Numbered from the stretch's first letter, positions 24,877 to 35,997 are shown. The stretch: 64,000 nucleotides of DNA from Eubacterium limosum (GCF_000807675.2 NZ_CP019962.1:1860001-1924000); one strand, 5' to 3'. Translations and numbers: made by a program. Notes: generated by a model from the sequence alone, not told the origin.

Positions 24877-26043
24877 ATGAAGAAAAAAATCATTAGTGCT
24901 CTAATGGTTGGTGTTATGTGTGTATCCGTTTTCGCCTTTGCTGGCTGCAGCTCATCCGGAAGCGGAAGCAGCGGAGATACCATTAAAATCGGTGCTTTAG
25001 GTCCTTATACTGGCGATACCGCAATGTACGGTGTAGCAGCTAAAAACGGGATCGAGCTGGCCGCAGAACAGATCAATGCAAACGGCGGCATCAACGGAAA
25101 GAATGTCGAAGTCGTTTCTTACGATACCAAAGGTGACTCAACCGAAGCAGTCAACGCGTACAATCGTCTGCGTGACCAGGACGGCGTCGTCGCAATTGTC
25201 GGCTCTGTACTGACAGGCGAAAGTATGGCTATTAAAGAAATGGCACATGATGATAATATGCCGATCTTAACTCCGACTTCCACCGCGGCGGACGTTACAG
25301 CGGGCGCTCCAAACAGCTTCCGTGTATGCTATCTGGATGAATACCAGGGCAACGCCGGTGCGAACTTTGCAGTGAGCACTGAAAACGGCGGGTTAGGCGC
25401 TAAAACAGCTGCAATGCTGGTGAATTCAGGCAGCGCTTACTCTCAAGGGCTGGCAGACGCTTTCAAAGCTACCTTTGAAGCTAAGGGCGGCAAGGTTGTC
25501 GGCAGTGAATCCTACGCAGATAAAGATAAAGACTTCAGCGCTCAGCTGACCAAAATCAAAGAGCTGAACCCAGAAGTTGTCTATATTCCAGATTACTACA
25601 ATGTAGCCGGTCCGATCATGCAGAAAGCTAAAGAAATGGGCATTACGTCCAAATTCATCGGCGGCGACGGATGGGACAGTGTTCAGGTAGACTACGCTGA
25701 CGCTGCACAGGGCCAGTATTTTGCAAACCACTATGCTGCAGATTCCCCGAAGGAAGCGGTACAGAACTTTATCAAATCCTACAAAGACAAATACAGTGAA
25801 GCAGCCAATTCTTTCGCAGCTTTAGGCTACGATGGCATGAACGTTATGGCTGAAGCAATCAAAAATGCAGGCAGCACAGACTCACAGGCAATTGTTGATG
25901 CACTGCAGAAGATTGATTTTGACGGTGTAACTGGTCATTTCACATTTGACGAAGAAGGTAATCCAAAGGGCAAAGACATTACAATCATTCAGGTTGATAA
26001 TGGCGAATTGAAATTTGTGACCACTGTACAGGGTGACAACTAA
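24877..26043 (+). CDS. livJ: Branched-chain amino acid ABC transporter substrate-binding lipoprotein
   Basis: This 388-residue periplasmic-binding-type protein has a lipoprotein signal: Lys-rich start, a hydrophobic core and the lipobox FAGC with the modified Cys near residue 24. A Ser/Gly linker follows, then the type I receptor fold with IKIGALGPYTGDTAMYG, GIELAAEQINANGGINGK and VAIVGSVLTGESMA. It should capture Leu, Ile or Val, or a related amino acid. Codon use suggests high expression. A strong 18-pair hairpin separates it from the permease genes, consistent with its being made in excess. Confidence 0.93.
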   Translation: MKKKIISALMVGVMCVSVFAFAGCSSSGSGSSGDTIKIGALGPYTGDTAMYGVAAKNGIELAAEQINANGGINGKNVEVVSYDTKGDSTEAVNAYNRLRDQDGVVAIVGSVLTGESMAIKEMAHDDNMPILTPTSTAADVTAGAPNSFRVCYLDEYQGNAGANFAVSTENGGLGAKTAAMLVNSGSAYSQGLADAFKATFEAKGGKVVGSESYADKDKDFSAQLTKIKELNPEVVYIPDYYNVAGPIMQKAKEMGITSKFIGGDGWDSVQVDYADAAQGQYFANHYAADSPKEAVQNFIKSYKDKYSEAANSFAALGYDGMNVMAEAIKNAGSTDSQAIVDALQKIDFDGVTGHFTFDEEGNPKGKDITIIQVDNGELKFVTTVQGDN

Positions 26044-26068
26044 ATCAAAATCACAAATGGATTAAAAT

Positions 26069-26106
26069 AACAGATATAGAAGAGCCTCGGCTCTTCTATA
26101 TCTGTT
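26069..26106 (+). promoter_or_regulatory. 18-pair perfect intercistronic hairpin between livJ and livH
   Basis: Arms 26069-26086 and 26089-26106 are perfectly complementary around a two-base centre. No T-run follows, so it is more likely an mRNA-stabilising or attenuating structure that raises livJ relative to livHMGF than a complete terminator. Confidence 0.85.
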
Positions 26107-26152
26107 TATACAATATGGTGAATTAAAATATTTGAAAGGGAGGTAACTGTTT

Positions 26153-27028
26153 GTGGTCTTTTTGCAGCAGTTCATTAACGGACTGAATTCAGGCAGCATT
26201 TATGCATTGATCGCCATCGGTTATACGTTGGTATACGGTATCCTCAAGCTCATCAACTTCGCCCACGGCGAGATCATGATGTTTGGAGCCTATTTTGCAT
26301 TTATTGCCGCAACGACATTGAACTGGCCCTTCTGGGCGGTTATTGCATTTTCAATGATTTTAACCGCAGTGATGGGTGTAGTCATCGAATTTATCGCCTA
26401 CCGGCCATTGAGAAACGCGCCGAGATTATCCGCGCTCATCACAGCCATAGGCGTGAGTATGTTTTTACAGAACCTGGCACTTATGATCTTTGGAGCTGAT
26501 CCAAAGGTTATGCCGAAGATTTTCCCTCAGGTAGTATTCCATGTGGGAGGTCTGGAAATTAATTCTATTACATTAATTACTATTGGTCTTTCTGTGCTTT
26601 TTATGATTTTATTGGAATTATTTATACAGAAGACGAAACAGGGCCGTGCCATGCGCGCCGTTTCAGAAAATCAGAATGCCGCTATTTTAATGGGAATTAA
26701 TGTGAATAGAACTATTTCACTGACATTTTTGATCGGCTCTGCCCTGGGCGCCTTAGGGGGGATTTTATACAGTACCGCCTATCTGAACATCGCGCCGACC
26801 ATGGGGACCATGCCGGGCCTTAAGGCTTTTGTTGCCGCTGTGCTTGGCGGTATCGGCAGTGTGCCGGGCGCTATGCTGGGCGGTTTTATCATCGGTATGA
26901 TTGAAACCATGACCAAGGCTTATATTTCCTCAACCTGGGCAGATGCCATTGTGTTTTTAGTGCTGATCGTTGTGCTTCTGTTTAAGCCGACAGGTATCCT
27001 CGGCAAGAATACGAGAGAGAAGGTGTAA
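26153..27028 (+). CDS. livH: Branched-chain amino acid ABC transporter permease LivH
   Basis: This 291-residue membrane protein matches LivH, with FINGLNSGSIYALIAIGYTLVYGILKLINFAHGEIMM at its N-terminus, the conserved loop with GRAMRAVSENQNAAILMGINVN and a C-terminal cytoplasmic tail. It has about eight membrane segments. The start is a GTG at 26153, nine bases after GGGAGG; no ATG is available nearby. livM follows after three bases. Confidence 0.93.
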   Translation: MVFLQQFINGLNSGSIYALIAIGYTLVYGILKLINFAHGEIMMFGAYFAFIAATTLNWPFWAVIAFSMILTAVMGVVIEFIAYRPLRNAPRLSALITAIGVSMFLQNLALMIFGADPKVMPKIFPQVVFHVGGLEINSITLITIGLSVLFMILLELFIQKTKQGRAMRAVSENQNAAILMGINVNRTISLTFLIGSALGALGGILYSTAYLNIAPTMGTMPGLKAFVAAVLGGIGSVPGAMLGGFIIGMIETMTKAYISSTWADAIVFLVLIVVLLFKPTGILGKNTREKV

Positions 27029-27031
27029 GAC

Positions 27032-28039
27032 ATGACAAAAGGACTCAAAAAATCATACATTGTCAACGCAATCTCAATGATCGTAATTTTTGCAGTGATT
27101 TACTCACTGGTGACCTTTAAGATTGTTACCAACTATTTTGGCGGTATTGTCATTCTGACCTGTATCATGATCATTATGGCGACAAGCTTAAATATTGTGG
27201 CGGGCTTTCTGGGTGAAATGGCGCTGGGCCACGCAGGCTTTATGGCCATCGGGGCTTATACAGCGGCCAGTGTATCCATCGCTATCACCAACGGAAATGA
27301 CTCGCTGCCTGCGCTTCTGGTCTTGATCATCGCGTCTCTGGCCGGCGGGGTTGCGGCGGGGATTGTCGGGATTGTGATCGGGACACCGAGCTTGCGTCTA
27401 CGCGGTGACTACCTTGGGATTGTTACCATCGGCTTTGCGGAAATCATTCGTATTTTCTTTGTAAACTTCCAGCCTACCGGCGGTGCGCAGGGTCTTAAGG
27501 GGATTCCGCGTATTGCGACCCTGGGCTATGTTTACTGGATTATGATCGTTGTTATTTTACTGATCTTTACGCTTGGGCGCTCCAAGTTCGGACGGGCCAT
27601 TATGTCTATCCGCGAGGATGAGATTGCCTCTGAAGCAGCCGGGATTCCGACCACCAAATACAAGGTTATGGCCTTTACCATCTCCTCGTTCTTTGCAGGA
27701 GTCGGCGGCTCCCTGTACGCGCACTATCAGGGCTATCTGGACCCGAATAAATTTCAGTTCATGTTTTCAATTGAAATATTTGTCATCGTCGTACTCGGCG
27801 GTCTGGGCAGCGTAACGGGCTCTATTCTTTCAGCTATTGTACTGACGGTTCTGCCGGAGCTTCTGCGGCAGTTCTCGGAATATCGTCTGCTGGTATATTC
27901 TCTGGCTCTGGTAATTATGATGATTTTCAGACCTCAGGGCATGCTGGGACGCTATGAGTTCTCACTCACGCGTTTCTTTGAAAATCTGAAAAACCGTAAG
28001 AATACAACAAAGAATTCAGTGGACGGAGGTGACGCATAA
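27032..28039 (+). CDS. livM: Branched-chain amino acid ABC transporter permease LivM
   Basis: This 335-residue protein is the second permease, with the LivM features LNIVAGFLGEMALGHAGFMAIGAYTAA near residues 50-76, TPSLRLRGDYLGIVTIGFAEIIRI near 115-138 and GRAIMSIREDEIASEAAGI near 188-206. It forms the membrane channel with LivH. Its stop overlaps the livG start (TAATG), so translation is coupled. Confidence 0.93.
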   Translation: MTKGLKKSYIVNAISMIVIFAVIYSLVTFKIVTNYFGGIVILTCIMIIMATSLNIVAGFLGEMALGHAGFMAIGAYTAASVSIAITNGNDSLPALLVLIIASLAGGVAAGIVGIVIGTPSLRLRGDYLGIVTIGFAEIIRIFFVNFQPTGGAQGLKGIPRIATLGYVYWIMIVVILLIFTLGRSKFGRAIMSIREDEIASEAAGIPTTKYKVMAFTISSFFAGVGGSLYAHYQGYLDPNKFQFMFSIEIFVIVVLGGLGSVTGSILSAIVLTVLPELLRQFSEYRLLVYSLALVIMMIFRPQGMLGRYEFSLTRFFENLKNRKNTTKNSVDGGDA

Positions 28040-28797
28040 TGCCAATTCTTGAAGCAAAGGATGTAACCATGCGTTTTGGCGGTCTGACTGCTGTCGATAA
28101 ATTCAATCTCACCTTGGGTTCCAACGAACTGGTAGGGCTGATCGGCCCCAACGGCGCTGGTAAAACGACGATTTTTAATACTCTGACCGGTGTCTATGTC
28201 CCAACCGAAGGGGATATAAAAATTGAAGGCAAAAGCATTGTGGGCAAATCTCCCCATGAGGTGGTTAAAATGGGTGCTGCCCGTACCTTCCAGAATATCC
28301 GTCTGTTTAAGGATTTAACCGCCATTGAAAATGTTGAAATCGCCTACCACAATTTTGTGAATTACAATCTGGCCCAGGGCCTCTTCCGCACCAGAAAGTT
28401 CTGGAAGGAAGAGCAGAAGGCCTATGAAGAATGTAAGAAGCTTCTTGAAATTTTTGATATGGGCGAATATGAACAGACCAAGGCAAAAAACCTGCCTTAC
28501 GGTCAGCAGCGTAAGCTTGAAATTGCAAGAGCTCTCGCATCAGACCCCAAGGTCCTGATGCTGGATGAACCAGCGGCAGGGATGAACCCCAACGAGACCG
28601 AAGAGCTGATGGAGACCATCCATTTTATCCGGAACAAGTTTAATATCACAGTTTTACTGATCGAGCATGACATGAAACTGGTTATGGGGATCTGCGAACG
28701 GATTGTGGTTGTCGACTACGGCCGTACCATTGCAGAGGGAACACCGGACGAGATTAAGAACAATCCTGATGTAATCCGGGCTTATCTCGGAGATTAG
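28039..28797 (+). CDS. livG: Branched-chain amino acid ABC transporter ATPase LivG
   Basis: This 252-residue ATPase has Walker A GPNGAGKTT near residue 36, a LivG-type signature region NLPYGQQRKLEIARAL near 154, Walker B VLMLDEPAAGMNPNE near 172 and the H-loop IEHDM near 205. The insertion between Walker A and signature (about 100 residues) and the C-terminal EGTPDEIKNNPDVIRAYLGD are LivG characteristics. It works as a dimer with LivF. Confidence 0.95.
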   Translation: MPILEAKDVTMRFGGLTAVDKFNLTLGSNELVGLIGPNGAGKTTIFNTLTGVYVPTEGDIKIEGKSIVGKSPHEVVKMGAARTFQNIRLFKDLTAIENVEIAYHNFVNYNLAQGLFRTRKFWKEEQKAYEECKKLLEIFDMGEYEQTKAKNLPYGQQRKLEIARALASDPKVLMLDEPAAGMNPNETEELMETIHFIRNKFNITVLLIEHDMKLVMGICERIVVVDYGRTIAEGTPDEIKNNPDVIRAYLGD

Positions 28798-28807
28798 GAG
28801 GGGTTTG

Positions 28808-29512
28808 ATGTTAAAAGTAAAAGATCTTAATGTATATTATGGAAAAATCCATGCCATCAAGGGTATTACCTTTGAGGTAAATGACGGTGAAATTGTTACC
28901 CTGATCGGCGCTAATGGCGCAGGTAAAACCACAACCCTCCAGACCGTTTCAGGATTGCTGAGGGCGGAAAAGGGCATCATTTCTTTTCAGGGAGAAGACA
29001 TCAGTAAGGTAAAACCGTACCAGATTCCGGATCTCGGCATTGCCCATGTACCGGAAGGCCGTCAGGTCTTTGCTGAAATGACCGTTTACGAGAATCTCGT
29101 GATGGGTGCTTTTATCAGAAAAGACAAGCGGGAGATCGCTCAGGATATGGAAATGGTCTTTAATTATTTTCCGCGCCTGAAGGAACGGTCCAAGCAGATT
29201 GCGGGTACCCTGAGCGGTGGCGAGCAGCAGATGCTGGCCATTGGCCGTGCGCTGATGACCAGACCGAAGCTTTTGCTACTGGATGAGCCATCCATGGGGC
29301 TCGCGCCGATTCTGGTTGATGAAATTTTCAGTATGATCCAGACCATCAACAGCGCCGGGACTACCATTCTGCTGGTCGAGCAGAATGCCAATAAAGCCCT
29401 GCGGATCGCGAATCGCGGCTATGTACTGGAAACCGGCAAGATCAAGCTGCACGGTACGTCAGAGGAACTGCTTACCAATGACGAGGTACGCACAGCTTAT
29501 CTGGGCGGCTGA
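28808..29512 (+). CDS. livF: Branched-chain amino acid ABC transporter ATPase LivF
   Basis: This 234-residue ATPase has Walker A GANGAGKTT near residue 36, the LivF motif HVPEGRQVFAEMTVYENL near 79-96, signature TLSGGEQQMLAIGRAL near 133-148 and Walker B LLLLDEPSMGLAP. The start is the ATG 28808, seven bases after AGGAGGGG; a TTG at 28805 precedes it in frame. It ends the operon and is followed by a terminator. Confidence 0.95.
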   Translation: MLKVKDLNVYYGKIHAIKGITFEVNDGEIVTLIGANGAGKTTTLQTVSGLLRAEKGIISFQGEDISKVKPYQIPDLGIAHVPEGRQVFAEMTVYENLVMGAFIRKDKREIAQDMEMVFNYFPRLKERSKQIAGTLSGGEQQMLAIGRALMTRPKLLLLDEPSMGLAPILVDEIFSMIQTINSAGTTILLVEQNANKALRIANRGYVLETGKIKLHGTSEELLTNDEVRTAYLGG

Positions 29513-29547
29513 TACAGCCTGAATAAAATAATAATTCACCATAGAAT

Positions 29548-29575
29548 CCCGGGATTTCGTGATCCCGGGTTTTTA
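29548..29575 (+). terminator. Terminator after livF
   Basis: CCCGGGAT (29548-29555) pairs with ATCCCGGG (29562-29569), followed by TTTTT. Confidence 0.9.
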
Positions 29576-29586
29576 TATGACAGGCA

Positions 29587-29613
29587 AAATCAGCAACTTG
29601 GACCTGATTTTTT
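29587..29613 (+). terminator. Second, weaker terminator-like hairpin
   Basis: AAATCAG and CTGATTT close a loop of about ten bases and run into TTTTTT, 12 bases after the first terminator. It may serve as a backup. Confidence 0.5.
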
Positions 29614-29696
29614 GCAATTCGGGCCAAAATTTTTGAAGTTTACCTTAAAAACGAGCTGTAAAAGCCGAAAATTTTTAAAACAAAGCGTTTCTACGC

Positions 29697-29725
29697 TTGA
29701 TATGGCATAATTCCTATGTTATACT
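29697..29725 (+). promoter_or_regulatory. Promoter of the tig-clpP-clpX unit
   Basis: TTGATA (29697-29702) and TATACT (29720-29725) are 17 bases apart, 45 bases before the tig start. No CIRCE or CtsR-like site was seen around it. Confidence 0.75.
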
Positions 29726-29770
29726 TAGGAAATTGAGAATGTTTATAATTAGAGCTATGTGGAGGATAAT

Positions 29771-31057
29771 ATGAGCGCAAAAGAATTAAGTAATGAAAAA
29801 AATATAGTATCAGTTGAGATTACAGTATCAGCTGAAGACTTTCAAAAAGCAATTAAACAGTCTTACAACAAAAATAAAAAACATTTCACGATTCAGGGCT
29901 TCAGAAAGGGCAAAGCGCCCAGAAAGCTGATCGAAGCTCACTACGGTAAAGGCGTATTCTATGAAGACGCCATTGATTTCGCGTTTCCAGGTGCTTACAA
30001 AGACGCACTGGAAGAACTGAAAATTGAACCTGTAACCCGTCCAGAATTACAGGAAGTAAAAGAAGCCAGCGAAGATGGCGCAGTATTTATTGTAAATATT
30101 GGCTTAAAACCAGCTGCAACACTTGGCGAATACAAGGGCGCAGAGATTGAATCCCTTGAAGCGGTCATTTCCGATGAAGATATCGATGAAGAAATCACAC
30201 GTATGGCTGGCATGAACGCACGCATGATCACAGACGAAAACGCTGAAGCTAAAAAGGGCGACACCGTTATCCTTGATTTTGTAGGTTACATTGACGATGT
30301 ACCGTTCGAAGGCGGAGCAGGCCATGACTATCCTCTGGAACTGGGCAGCAATACCTTTATCCCTGGCTATGAAGAACAGCTTATCGGTGCAAAGACTGGC
30401 GAAGAAGTTGAAGTAAAGGTTGCTTTCCCAGAAGATTATCAGCAGGAAGATGTTGCCGGTAAAGATGCGGTCTTCAAGACAATGGTTAAGGAAGTACAGG
30501 TTAAGGAACTGCCGGAAATCGACGACGAATTTGCAAAAGACGTCAGTGAATTTGATACCTTAGACGAACTGAAAGCCAGCGTCGCTGAAAAATTAAAAGA
30601 AAAGAAAACAACTGAACTGCGCAGAAATGCTGAAAATAAAGTCATCGACTTTGCTGTTCAGAATGCAGAAATTGAAATTCCTTATCTGATGGTGGAAGAA
30701 GAGCTGGATCGCACCTTAGATACCTATGACCGTCAGCTAAAGGGCCAGGGTTTAGGCCTGAACGATTATCTGGGTTACATGGGTTCAACCGTTGAACAGT
30801 TCAGAGAAGGTATGAAAGAAGATGTTGCACGCAATCTTAAGGCAGATTTTGTTTTAACTGAGATTGCAGAGGCTGAAAAGCTGGAACCAACAGAAGAAGA
30901 ACTGGAAGAAGAAATCAAAAGATATGCCGCTTCCATGCAGCAGGATTTTGAAGAATTTAAAAAGACAGTGAACGAAACGATGGAAGGTTATATGAAGACC
31001 GATATCAAACGCAGAAAAGCCATCGATTTCTTAGTCGACGCCGCTCAGGTTAAATAA
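29771..31057 (+). CDS. tig: Trigger factor
   Basis: Trigger factor is the ribosome-bound folding chaperone. The 428-residue protein has the ribosome-binding motif FRKGKAPR near residue 44, the FKBP-type prolyl isomerase domain (about 150-245, with [20 protein letters not shown] and [11 protein letters not shown]), and a long helical C-terminal domain. The start is the ATG 29771, five bases after TGGAGGA; the in-frame GTG at 29759 lies upstream of that site. It heads the conserved tig-clpP-clpX order. Confidence 0.95.
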   Translation: MSAKELSNEKNIVSVEITVSAEDFQKAIKQSYNKNKKHFTIQGFRKGKAPRKLIEAHYGKGVFYEDAIDFAFPGAYKDALEELKIEPVTRPELQEVKEASEDGAVFIVNIGLKPAATLGEYKGAEIESLEAVISDEDIDEEITRMAGMNARMITDENAEAKKGDTVILDFVGYIDDVPFEGGAGHDYPLELGSNTFIPGYEEQLIGAKTGEEVEVKVAFPEDYQQEDVAGKDAVFKTMVKEVQVKELPEIDDEFAKDVSEFDTLDELKASVAEKLKEKKTTELRRNAENKVIDFAVQNAEIEIPYLMVEEELDRTLDTYDRQLKGQGLGLNDYLGYMGSTVEQFREGMKEDVARNLKADFVLTEIAEAEKLEPTEEELEEEIKRYAASMQQDFEEFKKTVNETMEGYMKTDIKRRKAIDFLVDAAQVK

Positions 31058-31070
31058 TAGGGGTATAACA

Positions 31071-31658
31071 ATGAATATGAATCTTGTCCCTATGGTTATT
31101 GAACAGACGGGACGGGGGGAACGTTCTTTTGACATTTATTCACGTTTGCTGAAAGAGCGGATTATTTTCCTTGACGGGGAAATAAATGATACAACATCCA
31201 GTCTGATCGTAGCACAGTTAATCTTTTTAGAAGCGGATAATCCAGACAAAGATATTGAGATGTATATTAACAGCCCCGGTGGCTCAATTACCTCCGGGTT
31301 TGCCATTTATGATACCATGAACTTTATCAAATGCGATGTCTCCACCATGTGTGTAGGCATGGCGGCATCCATGGGCGCCTTTTTGCTGGCGGCCGGTGCC
31401 AAGGGCAAGCGCAAGGCGCTTCCGAACAGCGAGATCATGATTCACCAGCCTCTGGGCGGCGCCCAGGGTCAGAGTGTCGATGTGGAAATATATGCCAAAC
31501 GTTTGATTAAAACGCGTGAAAAGCTCAATGAAATCCTCAGTGAAAAAACGGGTCAGCCCATTGACGTTATCGCAAGGGATACGGACCGGGACAATTTTAT
31601 GTCTGCTGAGGAAGCGTTAGAATATGGTCTGATTGATCAAATCGTCAGTTCCAGATAA
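31071..31658 (+). CDS. clpP: ATP-dependent Clp protease proteolytic subunit ClpP
   Basis: This 195-residue serine protease has the catalytic Ser in GMAASMGAF near residue 99, His in [15 protein letters not shown] near 124 and Asp in [12 protein letters not shown] near 173. It forms the tetradecameric barrel fed by ClpX, encoded 12 bases downstream. The N-terminus ([23 protein letters not shown]) is typical of main ClpP. Confidence 0.97.
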   Translation: MNMNLVPMVIEQTGRGERSFDIYSRLLKERIIFLDGEINDTTSSLIVAQLIFLEADNPDKDIEMYINSPGGSITSGFAIYDTMNFIKCDVSTMCVGMAASMGAFLLAAGAKGKRKALPNSEIMIHQPLGGAQGQSVDVEIYAKRLIKTREKLNEILSEKTGQPIDVIARDTDRDNFMSAEEALEYGLIDQIVSSR

Positions 31659-31669
31659 GAGGAATTAAT

Positions 31670-32935
31670 ATGTCAAACGAAAAAGATGGAATCAAACAGG
31701 TTTGCTGTTCTTTCTGCGGAAAGAGCCAGTCTCAGGTAAAGCGGATGGTTGCGGGACCAGGCGTCTACATTTGTGATGAATGTGTGGCCCTGTGTGAAGA
31801 AATCATTGCCAACGACTTTGTGCCAAAGGAAATTGATTTTGAAAATGTGCCGACGCCTCGTGAGATTAAAGCAAAACTTGACGAATATGTTATCTCCCAG
31901 CACCGCGCAAAACGTGCGCTGGCAGTAGCGGTATACAATCACTATAAGCGTATCAACGCAATGCTGGATACTGATGATGACGTTGAATTACAGAAAAGTA
32001 ATATTATTTTAATCGGACCTACAGGCTCTGGTAAGACCCTTTTAGCTCAGACGCTGGCTCGGGTACTGGATGTACCCTTTGCCATTGCAGACGCTACCTC
32101 TCTGACAGAAGCCGGCTATGTAGGCGAAGATGTTGAAAATATTCTACTGAAGCTGCTGCAGGCAGCAGATATGGACGTTGAGCGCGCCCAGAAGGGGATT
32201 ATCTATATTGATGAAATTGATAAAATCTCCCGAAAGAGTGATAATCCGTCCATTACCCGTGATGTCAGCGGTGAAGGTGTACAGCAGGCTCTGCTGAAAA
32301 TTCTCGAAGGAACCGTTGCTAATGTTCCGCCGCAGGGCGGCAGAAAGCATCCGCACCAGGAGTTTATTCAGCTGGATACCTCCAATATCCTCTTTATCTG
32401 CGGCGGTGCCTTTGACGGTATGGACGGCGTGATTGAGCGGAGAATGGAAAAGGGCTCCATGGGCTTCAGTGCGACTATTAAAACCTCTGATGAAAAAGCC
32501 AAGGAAGAGCTTCTCGATAATATTGAGCCTCAGGATCTGCTGAAATATGGCCTTATTCCTGAATTTATAGGCCGTATTCCGGTCATTGCGACCCTTCAGA
32601 ATTTAGATGAAGAGGCATTGATCAATATTCTTACCGAGCCTAAAAACGCCCTGGTTAAGCAGTATAAAAAAATGTTTGAAATTGAGGGTGTAGCGCTGGA
32701 GTTTGAAAAGGACGCTTTGAAGGCCATTGCCGAGAAGGCGTTGCAGAATGGCACTGGCGCCAGAGGTCTTCGCGGTATTATTGAAAATATCATGACAGAC
32801 ATTATGTTTGATATTCCTTCAGAAGAAGGCGTATCAAAGGTTATTATCACTAAGGATGTGGTCGAACAGCTGGAAGCGCCCGTAGTGGAATCACAGCCGA
32901 AAGCCAGTGAAGAAAAGACGACCAGTGTATCTTAG
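31670..32935 (+). CDS. clpX: ATP-dependent Clp protease ATPase subunit ClpX
   Basis: This 421-residue unfoldase has the N-terminal zinc-binding domain ([11 protein letters not shown] ... [10 protein letters not shown], residues 12-42), Walker A GPTGSGKT near 119, Walker [11 protein letters not shown] near 180, and the pore loop GYVGEDV. The ClpP-binding loop region with IGF-like sequence is not clearly spelled out, but the IGRIPV sensor region ([12 protein letters not shown]) is present. It delivers substrates to ClpP. A terminator follows. Confidence 0.97.
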   Translation: MSNEKDGIKQVCCSFCGKSQSQVKRMVAGPGVYICDECVALCEEIIANDFVPKEIDFENVPTPREIKAKLDEYVISQHRAKRALAVAVYNHYKRINAMLDTDDDVELQKSNIILIGPTGSGKTLLAQTLARVLDVPFAIADATSLTEAGYVGEDVENILLKLLQAADMDVERAQKGIIYIDEIDKISRKSDNPSITRDVSGEGVQQALLKILEGTVANVPPQGGRKHPHQEFIQLDTSNILFICGGAFDGMDGVIERRMEKGSMGFSATIKTSDEKAKEELLDNIEPQDLLKYGLIPEFIGRIPVIATLQNLDEEALINILTEPKNALVKQYKKMFEIEGVALEFEKDALKAIAEKALQNGTGARGLRGIIENIMTDIMFDIPSEEGVSKVIITKDVVEQLEAPVVESQPKASEEKTTSVS

Positions 32936-32944
32936 AATACCTGT

Positions 32945-32975
32945 AAAAAAGCAATCTTATGGGATTGCTTTTTTT
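32945..32975 (+). terminator. Terminator between clpX and lon
   Basis: GCAATC (32951-32956) pairs with GATTGC (32963-32968), extended by A/T pairs, and runs into seven T. Confidence 0.85.
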
Positions 32976-33025
32976 ATAACTAACTGAAAGACATCCCCTT
33001 TTATCTCTTAGAAAGGAGCAATAAA

Positions 33026-35410
33026 ATGAATATTGAGAATGATGAAATGACTTTAAATAATCATATCCAGAATCCTGCGGGTCTTTCCGAAGATATCAAG
33101 GATGAACAGAAAGGCCTGCCCATGATTCCCATGCGCGGTATGAGCGTGTTTCCGGGAATGGTAGTTCATTTCGACATTGGACGGGATAAATCCATTCAGG
33201 CTCTTGAAACAGCTATGACAAGGGATCAGATTGTGTTTTTGACCGAACAGAAGGATATAAAAATAGAAGATCCGGAACCGGAAGACATCTACAGTGTGGG
33301 TTGTGTGGCCAAGGTTAAGCAGATGCTTAAAATGCCAGACAACCTGACCAGAATTCTTGTAGAGGTTCAGGAGAGAGCGAAAATTACCGAGTACATTCAG
33401 TATGAGCCCTTTTTTGAAGTGCTTTATGAGCCGGTTCAGAGTATTTATTACGATACTAAGGAAAATCAGGCGCTGATCCGTATGATCCGCTCAGCCTTTG
33501 CGACCTATATGACCATGACCCGGAAAATGGCGACAGACCTGCTGGCCTCGCTGGACCTTGTGGACAATCCGGACAATCTCATTGACCTGATCTGCGCCAA
33601 CCTGGTGCTGGAGAGCAAGGATGCCCAGCGTATTCTTCAGGAAACCGATGTGGAAAAACGCCTGATGATCACCTATGAGGTGCTGGTCAGCGAGCTGGAG
33701 ATGCTCCGCATTGAGCAGAACATTGACGCCAAGGTGAAATCGGAACTGGATAAAAATCAGCGCGAGTATGTTCTCAGAGAACAGATTAAGGTTATCCAGG
33801 AAGAGCTTGGCGAAGGTGACGTTATTGACGAGATTGAAGATTACCGTGAGCGCCTAGATGCGCTTGACGTCAGCGATGAGGTTCGGGAGAAGGTTACCAA
33901 TGAGATTAACCGTCTGAACAAAATCCCGGCAGGGTCCTCGGAGGCTGGCGTAATCGAAAGCTATATTGAGTGGGTTCTCGACCTGCCATGGAATATTATG
34001 ACAGAGGAGACTCTCAACGTAGTGGAGGCGAGAAAGATCCTTGATCACGATCATTACGCATTGGAGAAGGTCAAGGAACGTATCCTGGAATATATTTCTG
34101 TCCTTCAGCTGTCTAAATCGCTGAAATCACCGATTTTATGCCTGGTGGGGCCGCCGGGGGTTGGTAAAACCTCCATTGCCAAGTCCATTGCCCGGGCATT
34201 GAACCGCCCTTACGTGCGCATGTCTTTAGGCGGAATGCGGGACGAGGCAGAGATTCGTGGACACCGCAGAACCTATGTGGGTGCGATTCCGGGACGGATT
34301 ATCTACCACTTGAAGCAGGCGGAAGCCATGAACCCATTGTTCCTGCTGGACGAAATTGACAAGCTCAGCCAGGATTTCCGGGGGGACCCGGCCTCCGCAC
34401 TTCTGGAGGTTTTAGACCCGGAACAGAACAGTACCTTTACAGACAATTATCTGGAGCTTCCTTTTGACCTGTCCCATGTCATGTTCCTGACAACAGCGAA
34501 CTCCCTTTCAACCATTCCGAGACCGCTGCTCGACCGCATGGAGATCATTGAGGTCAATGGTTATGTGGAAACAGAAAAATTGGAAATTGCCAAACGCTAC
34601 CTGATTCCAAAGCAGCTGGAAATCCACGGATTAAAAGCCAGCAGCTGTAAGATCAGTCAGAAGGCGCTGCAAAACATTATAAGCTACTATACCCGCGAAT
34701 CCGGAGTGCGTGAGCTGGAGCGCCAGATTGCCCGCGTGTGCCGTGTGGCAGCCAAGGAAATTGTGGAAAACGGCAAGCAGAGTGTTTCTGTTACCCAGAA
34801 GAATCTTGACAAATTCCTGGGTATGGAACGCTATTCCTTTGACACCATGAACAATGTCAAGGAGGTGGGCCTGGTCAACGGGCTTGCCTGGACCTCGGTC
34901 GGTGGCGAGACGCTTCAGATTGAAGTGGTTGTTGTCAAGGGAACCGGCAAGATCGTAATTACCGGTCAGCTTGGAGACGTCATGCAGGAATCTGCCAAGG
35001 CAGCCATCAGCTATATCCGTTCCAAGATATCGGAGTTGGGTATTGCCGAGGATTTCTATGAAAAGAACGATATCCATCTGCATGTACCCGAGGGCGCAGT
35101 GCCAAAGGACGGCCCCTCAGCAGGTATTACCATGACTACCGCGCTGATTTCGGCTCTTACAGGTAAGCCAGTGCCTCAGAATCTCGCCATGACTGGTGAA
35201 ATCACCCTGAGAGGCCGCGTACTGCCGATCGGAGGACTGCGTGAAAAGCTGACAGCTGCGCACCGTGCAGGCATCAAGGAAATTATCCTGCCAAAGGAAA
35301 ACCAGAAGGATCTTGAGGAAGTGCCGGATATGGTGCTGGATGCCCTCAATATTCACCCGGTCAGCAAAATGGAAGAAGTTACAAAAATTGTATTTGAGGA
35401 GCTCAAATGA
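33026..35410 (+). CDS. lon: ATP-dependent protease Lon
   Basis: This 794-residue protease has the N-terminal substrate domain ([14 protein letters not shown] near residue 31), a central helical part, the AAA+ ATPase with Walker [11 protein letters not shown] near 373 and Walker [11 protein letters not shown] near 435, and the C-terminal protease domain. The catalytic Ser-Lys dyad lies in [11 protein letters not shown] near 692 and [13 protein letters not shown] near 740. The start follows AAAGGAG. ysxC overlaps its end by four bases. Confidence 0.97.
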   Translation: MNIENDEMTLNNHIQNPAGLSEDIKDEQKGLPMIPMRGMSVFPGMVVHFDIGRDKSIQALETAMTRDQIVFLTEQKDIKIEDPEPEDIYSVGCVAKVKQMLKMPDNLTRILVEVQERAKITEYIQYEPFFEVLYEPVQSIYYDTKENQALIRMIRSAFATYMTMTRKMATDLLASLDLVDNPDNLIDLICANLVLESKDAQRILQETDVEKRLMITYEVLVSELEMLRIEQNIDAKVKSELDKNQREYVLREQIKVIQEELGEGDVIDEIEDYRERLDALDVSDEVREKVTNEINRLNKIPAGSSEAGVIESYIEWVLDLPWNIMTEETLNVVEARKILDHDHYALEKVKERILEYISVLQLSKSLKSPILCLVGPPGVGKTSIAKSIARALNRPYVRMSLGGMRDEAEIRGHRRTYVGAIPGRIIYHLKQAEAMNPLFLLDEIDKLSQDFRGDPASALLEVLDPEQNSTFTDNYLELPFDLSHVMFLTTANSLSTIPRPLLDRMEIIEVNGYVETEKLEIAKRYLIPKQLEIHGLKASSCKISQKALQNIISYYTRESGVRELERQIARVCRVAAKEIVENGKQSVSVTQKNLDKFLGMERYSFDTMNNVKEVGLVNGLAWTSVGGETLQIEVVVVKGTGKIVITGQLGDVMQESAKAAISYIRSKISELGIAEDFYEKNDIHLHVPEGAVPKDGPSAGITMTTALISALTGKPVPQNLAMTGEITLRGRVLPIGGLREKLTAAHRAGIKEIILPKENQKDLEEVPDMVLDALNIHPVSKMEEVTKIVFEELK

Positions 35411-35988
35411 AAGTAACCCAAGCAGAGATCGTCATCAGCGCGGTCCAGCAATCTCAATATCCTGAGGATAATCTGCCGGAGATCGTCCTGCTGGGGCGCT
35501 CAAATGTCGGTAAATCCTCCTTTATCAACACACTGATCCAGAGAAAGGGGCTGGCCCGCACCAGCTCCCAGCCTGGAAAAACACAGACCATGAACTTTTA
35601 CAAGATCAATGACGCTTTCTATTTTGTGGATATGCCAGGCTATGGCTATGCCAAGGTTTCTAAAAAGGAACGTGAAAAATGGGGCGTGATGATCGAGGAG
35701 TACCTCCAGAAGCGTGAGAACATGGTGCTGGTACTGCTGCTGGTAGACAGCCGCCACGAGCCCACCGAGGACGACCGGCTCATGTACGACTGGCTGACTT
35801 ATTACGGCCTTGATCCAGTTATCATTGCGACAAAGGCCGATAAAATTTCAAAGGTACGGCAGAAAAAGGCAGTCGACAACATTTTCAATACATTGCGGCC
35901 AAGAAAGCGGAGTGATGTTATTCTGTTTTCAGCAGCCACTAAGATGGGAAAAGACGAAGCCTGGGAAGTAATTGAAGGACGGCTGTAA
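35407..35988 (+). CDS. ysxC: Ribosome biogenesis GTPase YsxC/EngB
   Basis: This 193-residue GTPase has the G1 motif GRSNVGKSS near residue 30, G2/switch I with [10 protein letters not shown] near 55, G3 DMPGYG near 75 and G4 TKADK near 143. YsxC is needed for assembly of the 50S subunit. It overlaps lon by ATGA, a conserved lon-ysxC arrangement, and is followed by a terminator. Confidence 0.96.
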   Translation: MKVTQAEIVISAVQQSQYPEDNLPEIVLLGRSNVGKSSFINTLIQRKGLARTSSQPGKTQTMNFYKINDAFYFVDMPGYGYAKVSKKEREKWGVMIEEYLQKRENMVLVLLLVDSRHEPTEDDRLMYDWLTYYGLDPVIIATKADKISKVRQKKAVDNIFNTLRPRKRSDVILFSAATKMGKDEAWEVIEGRL

Positions 35989-35997
35989 ATTTTCAAA

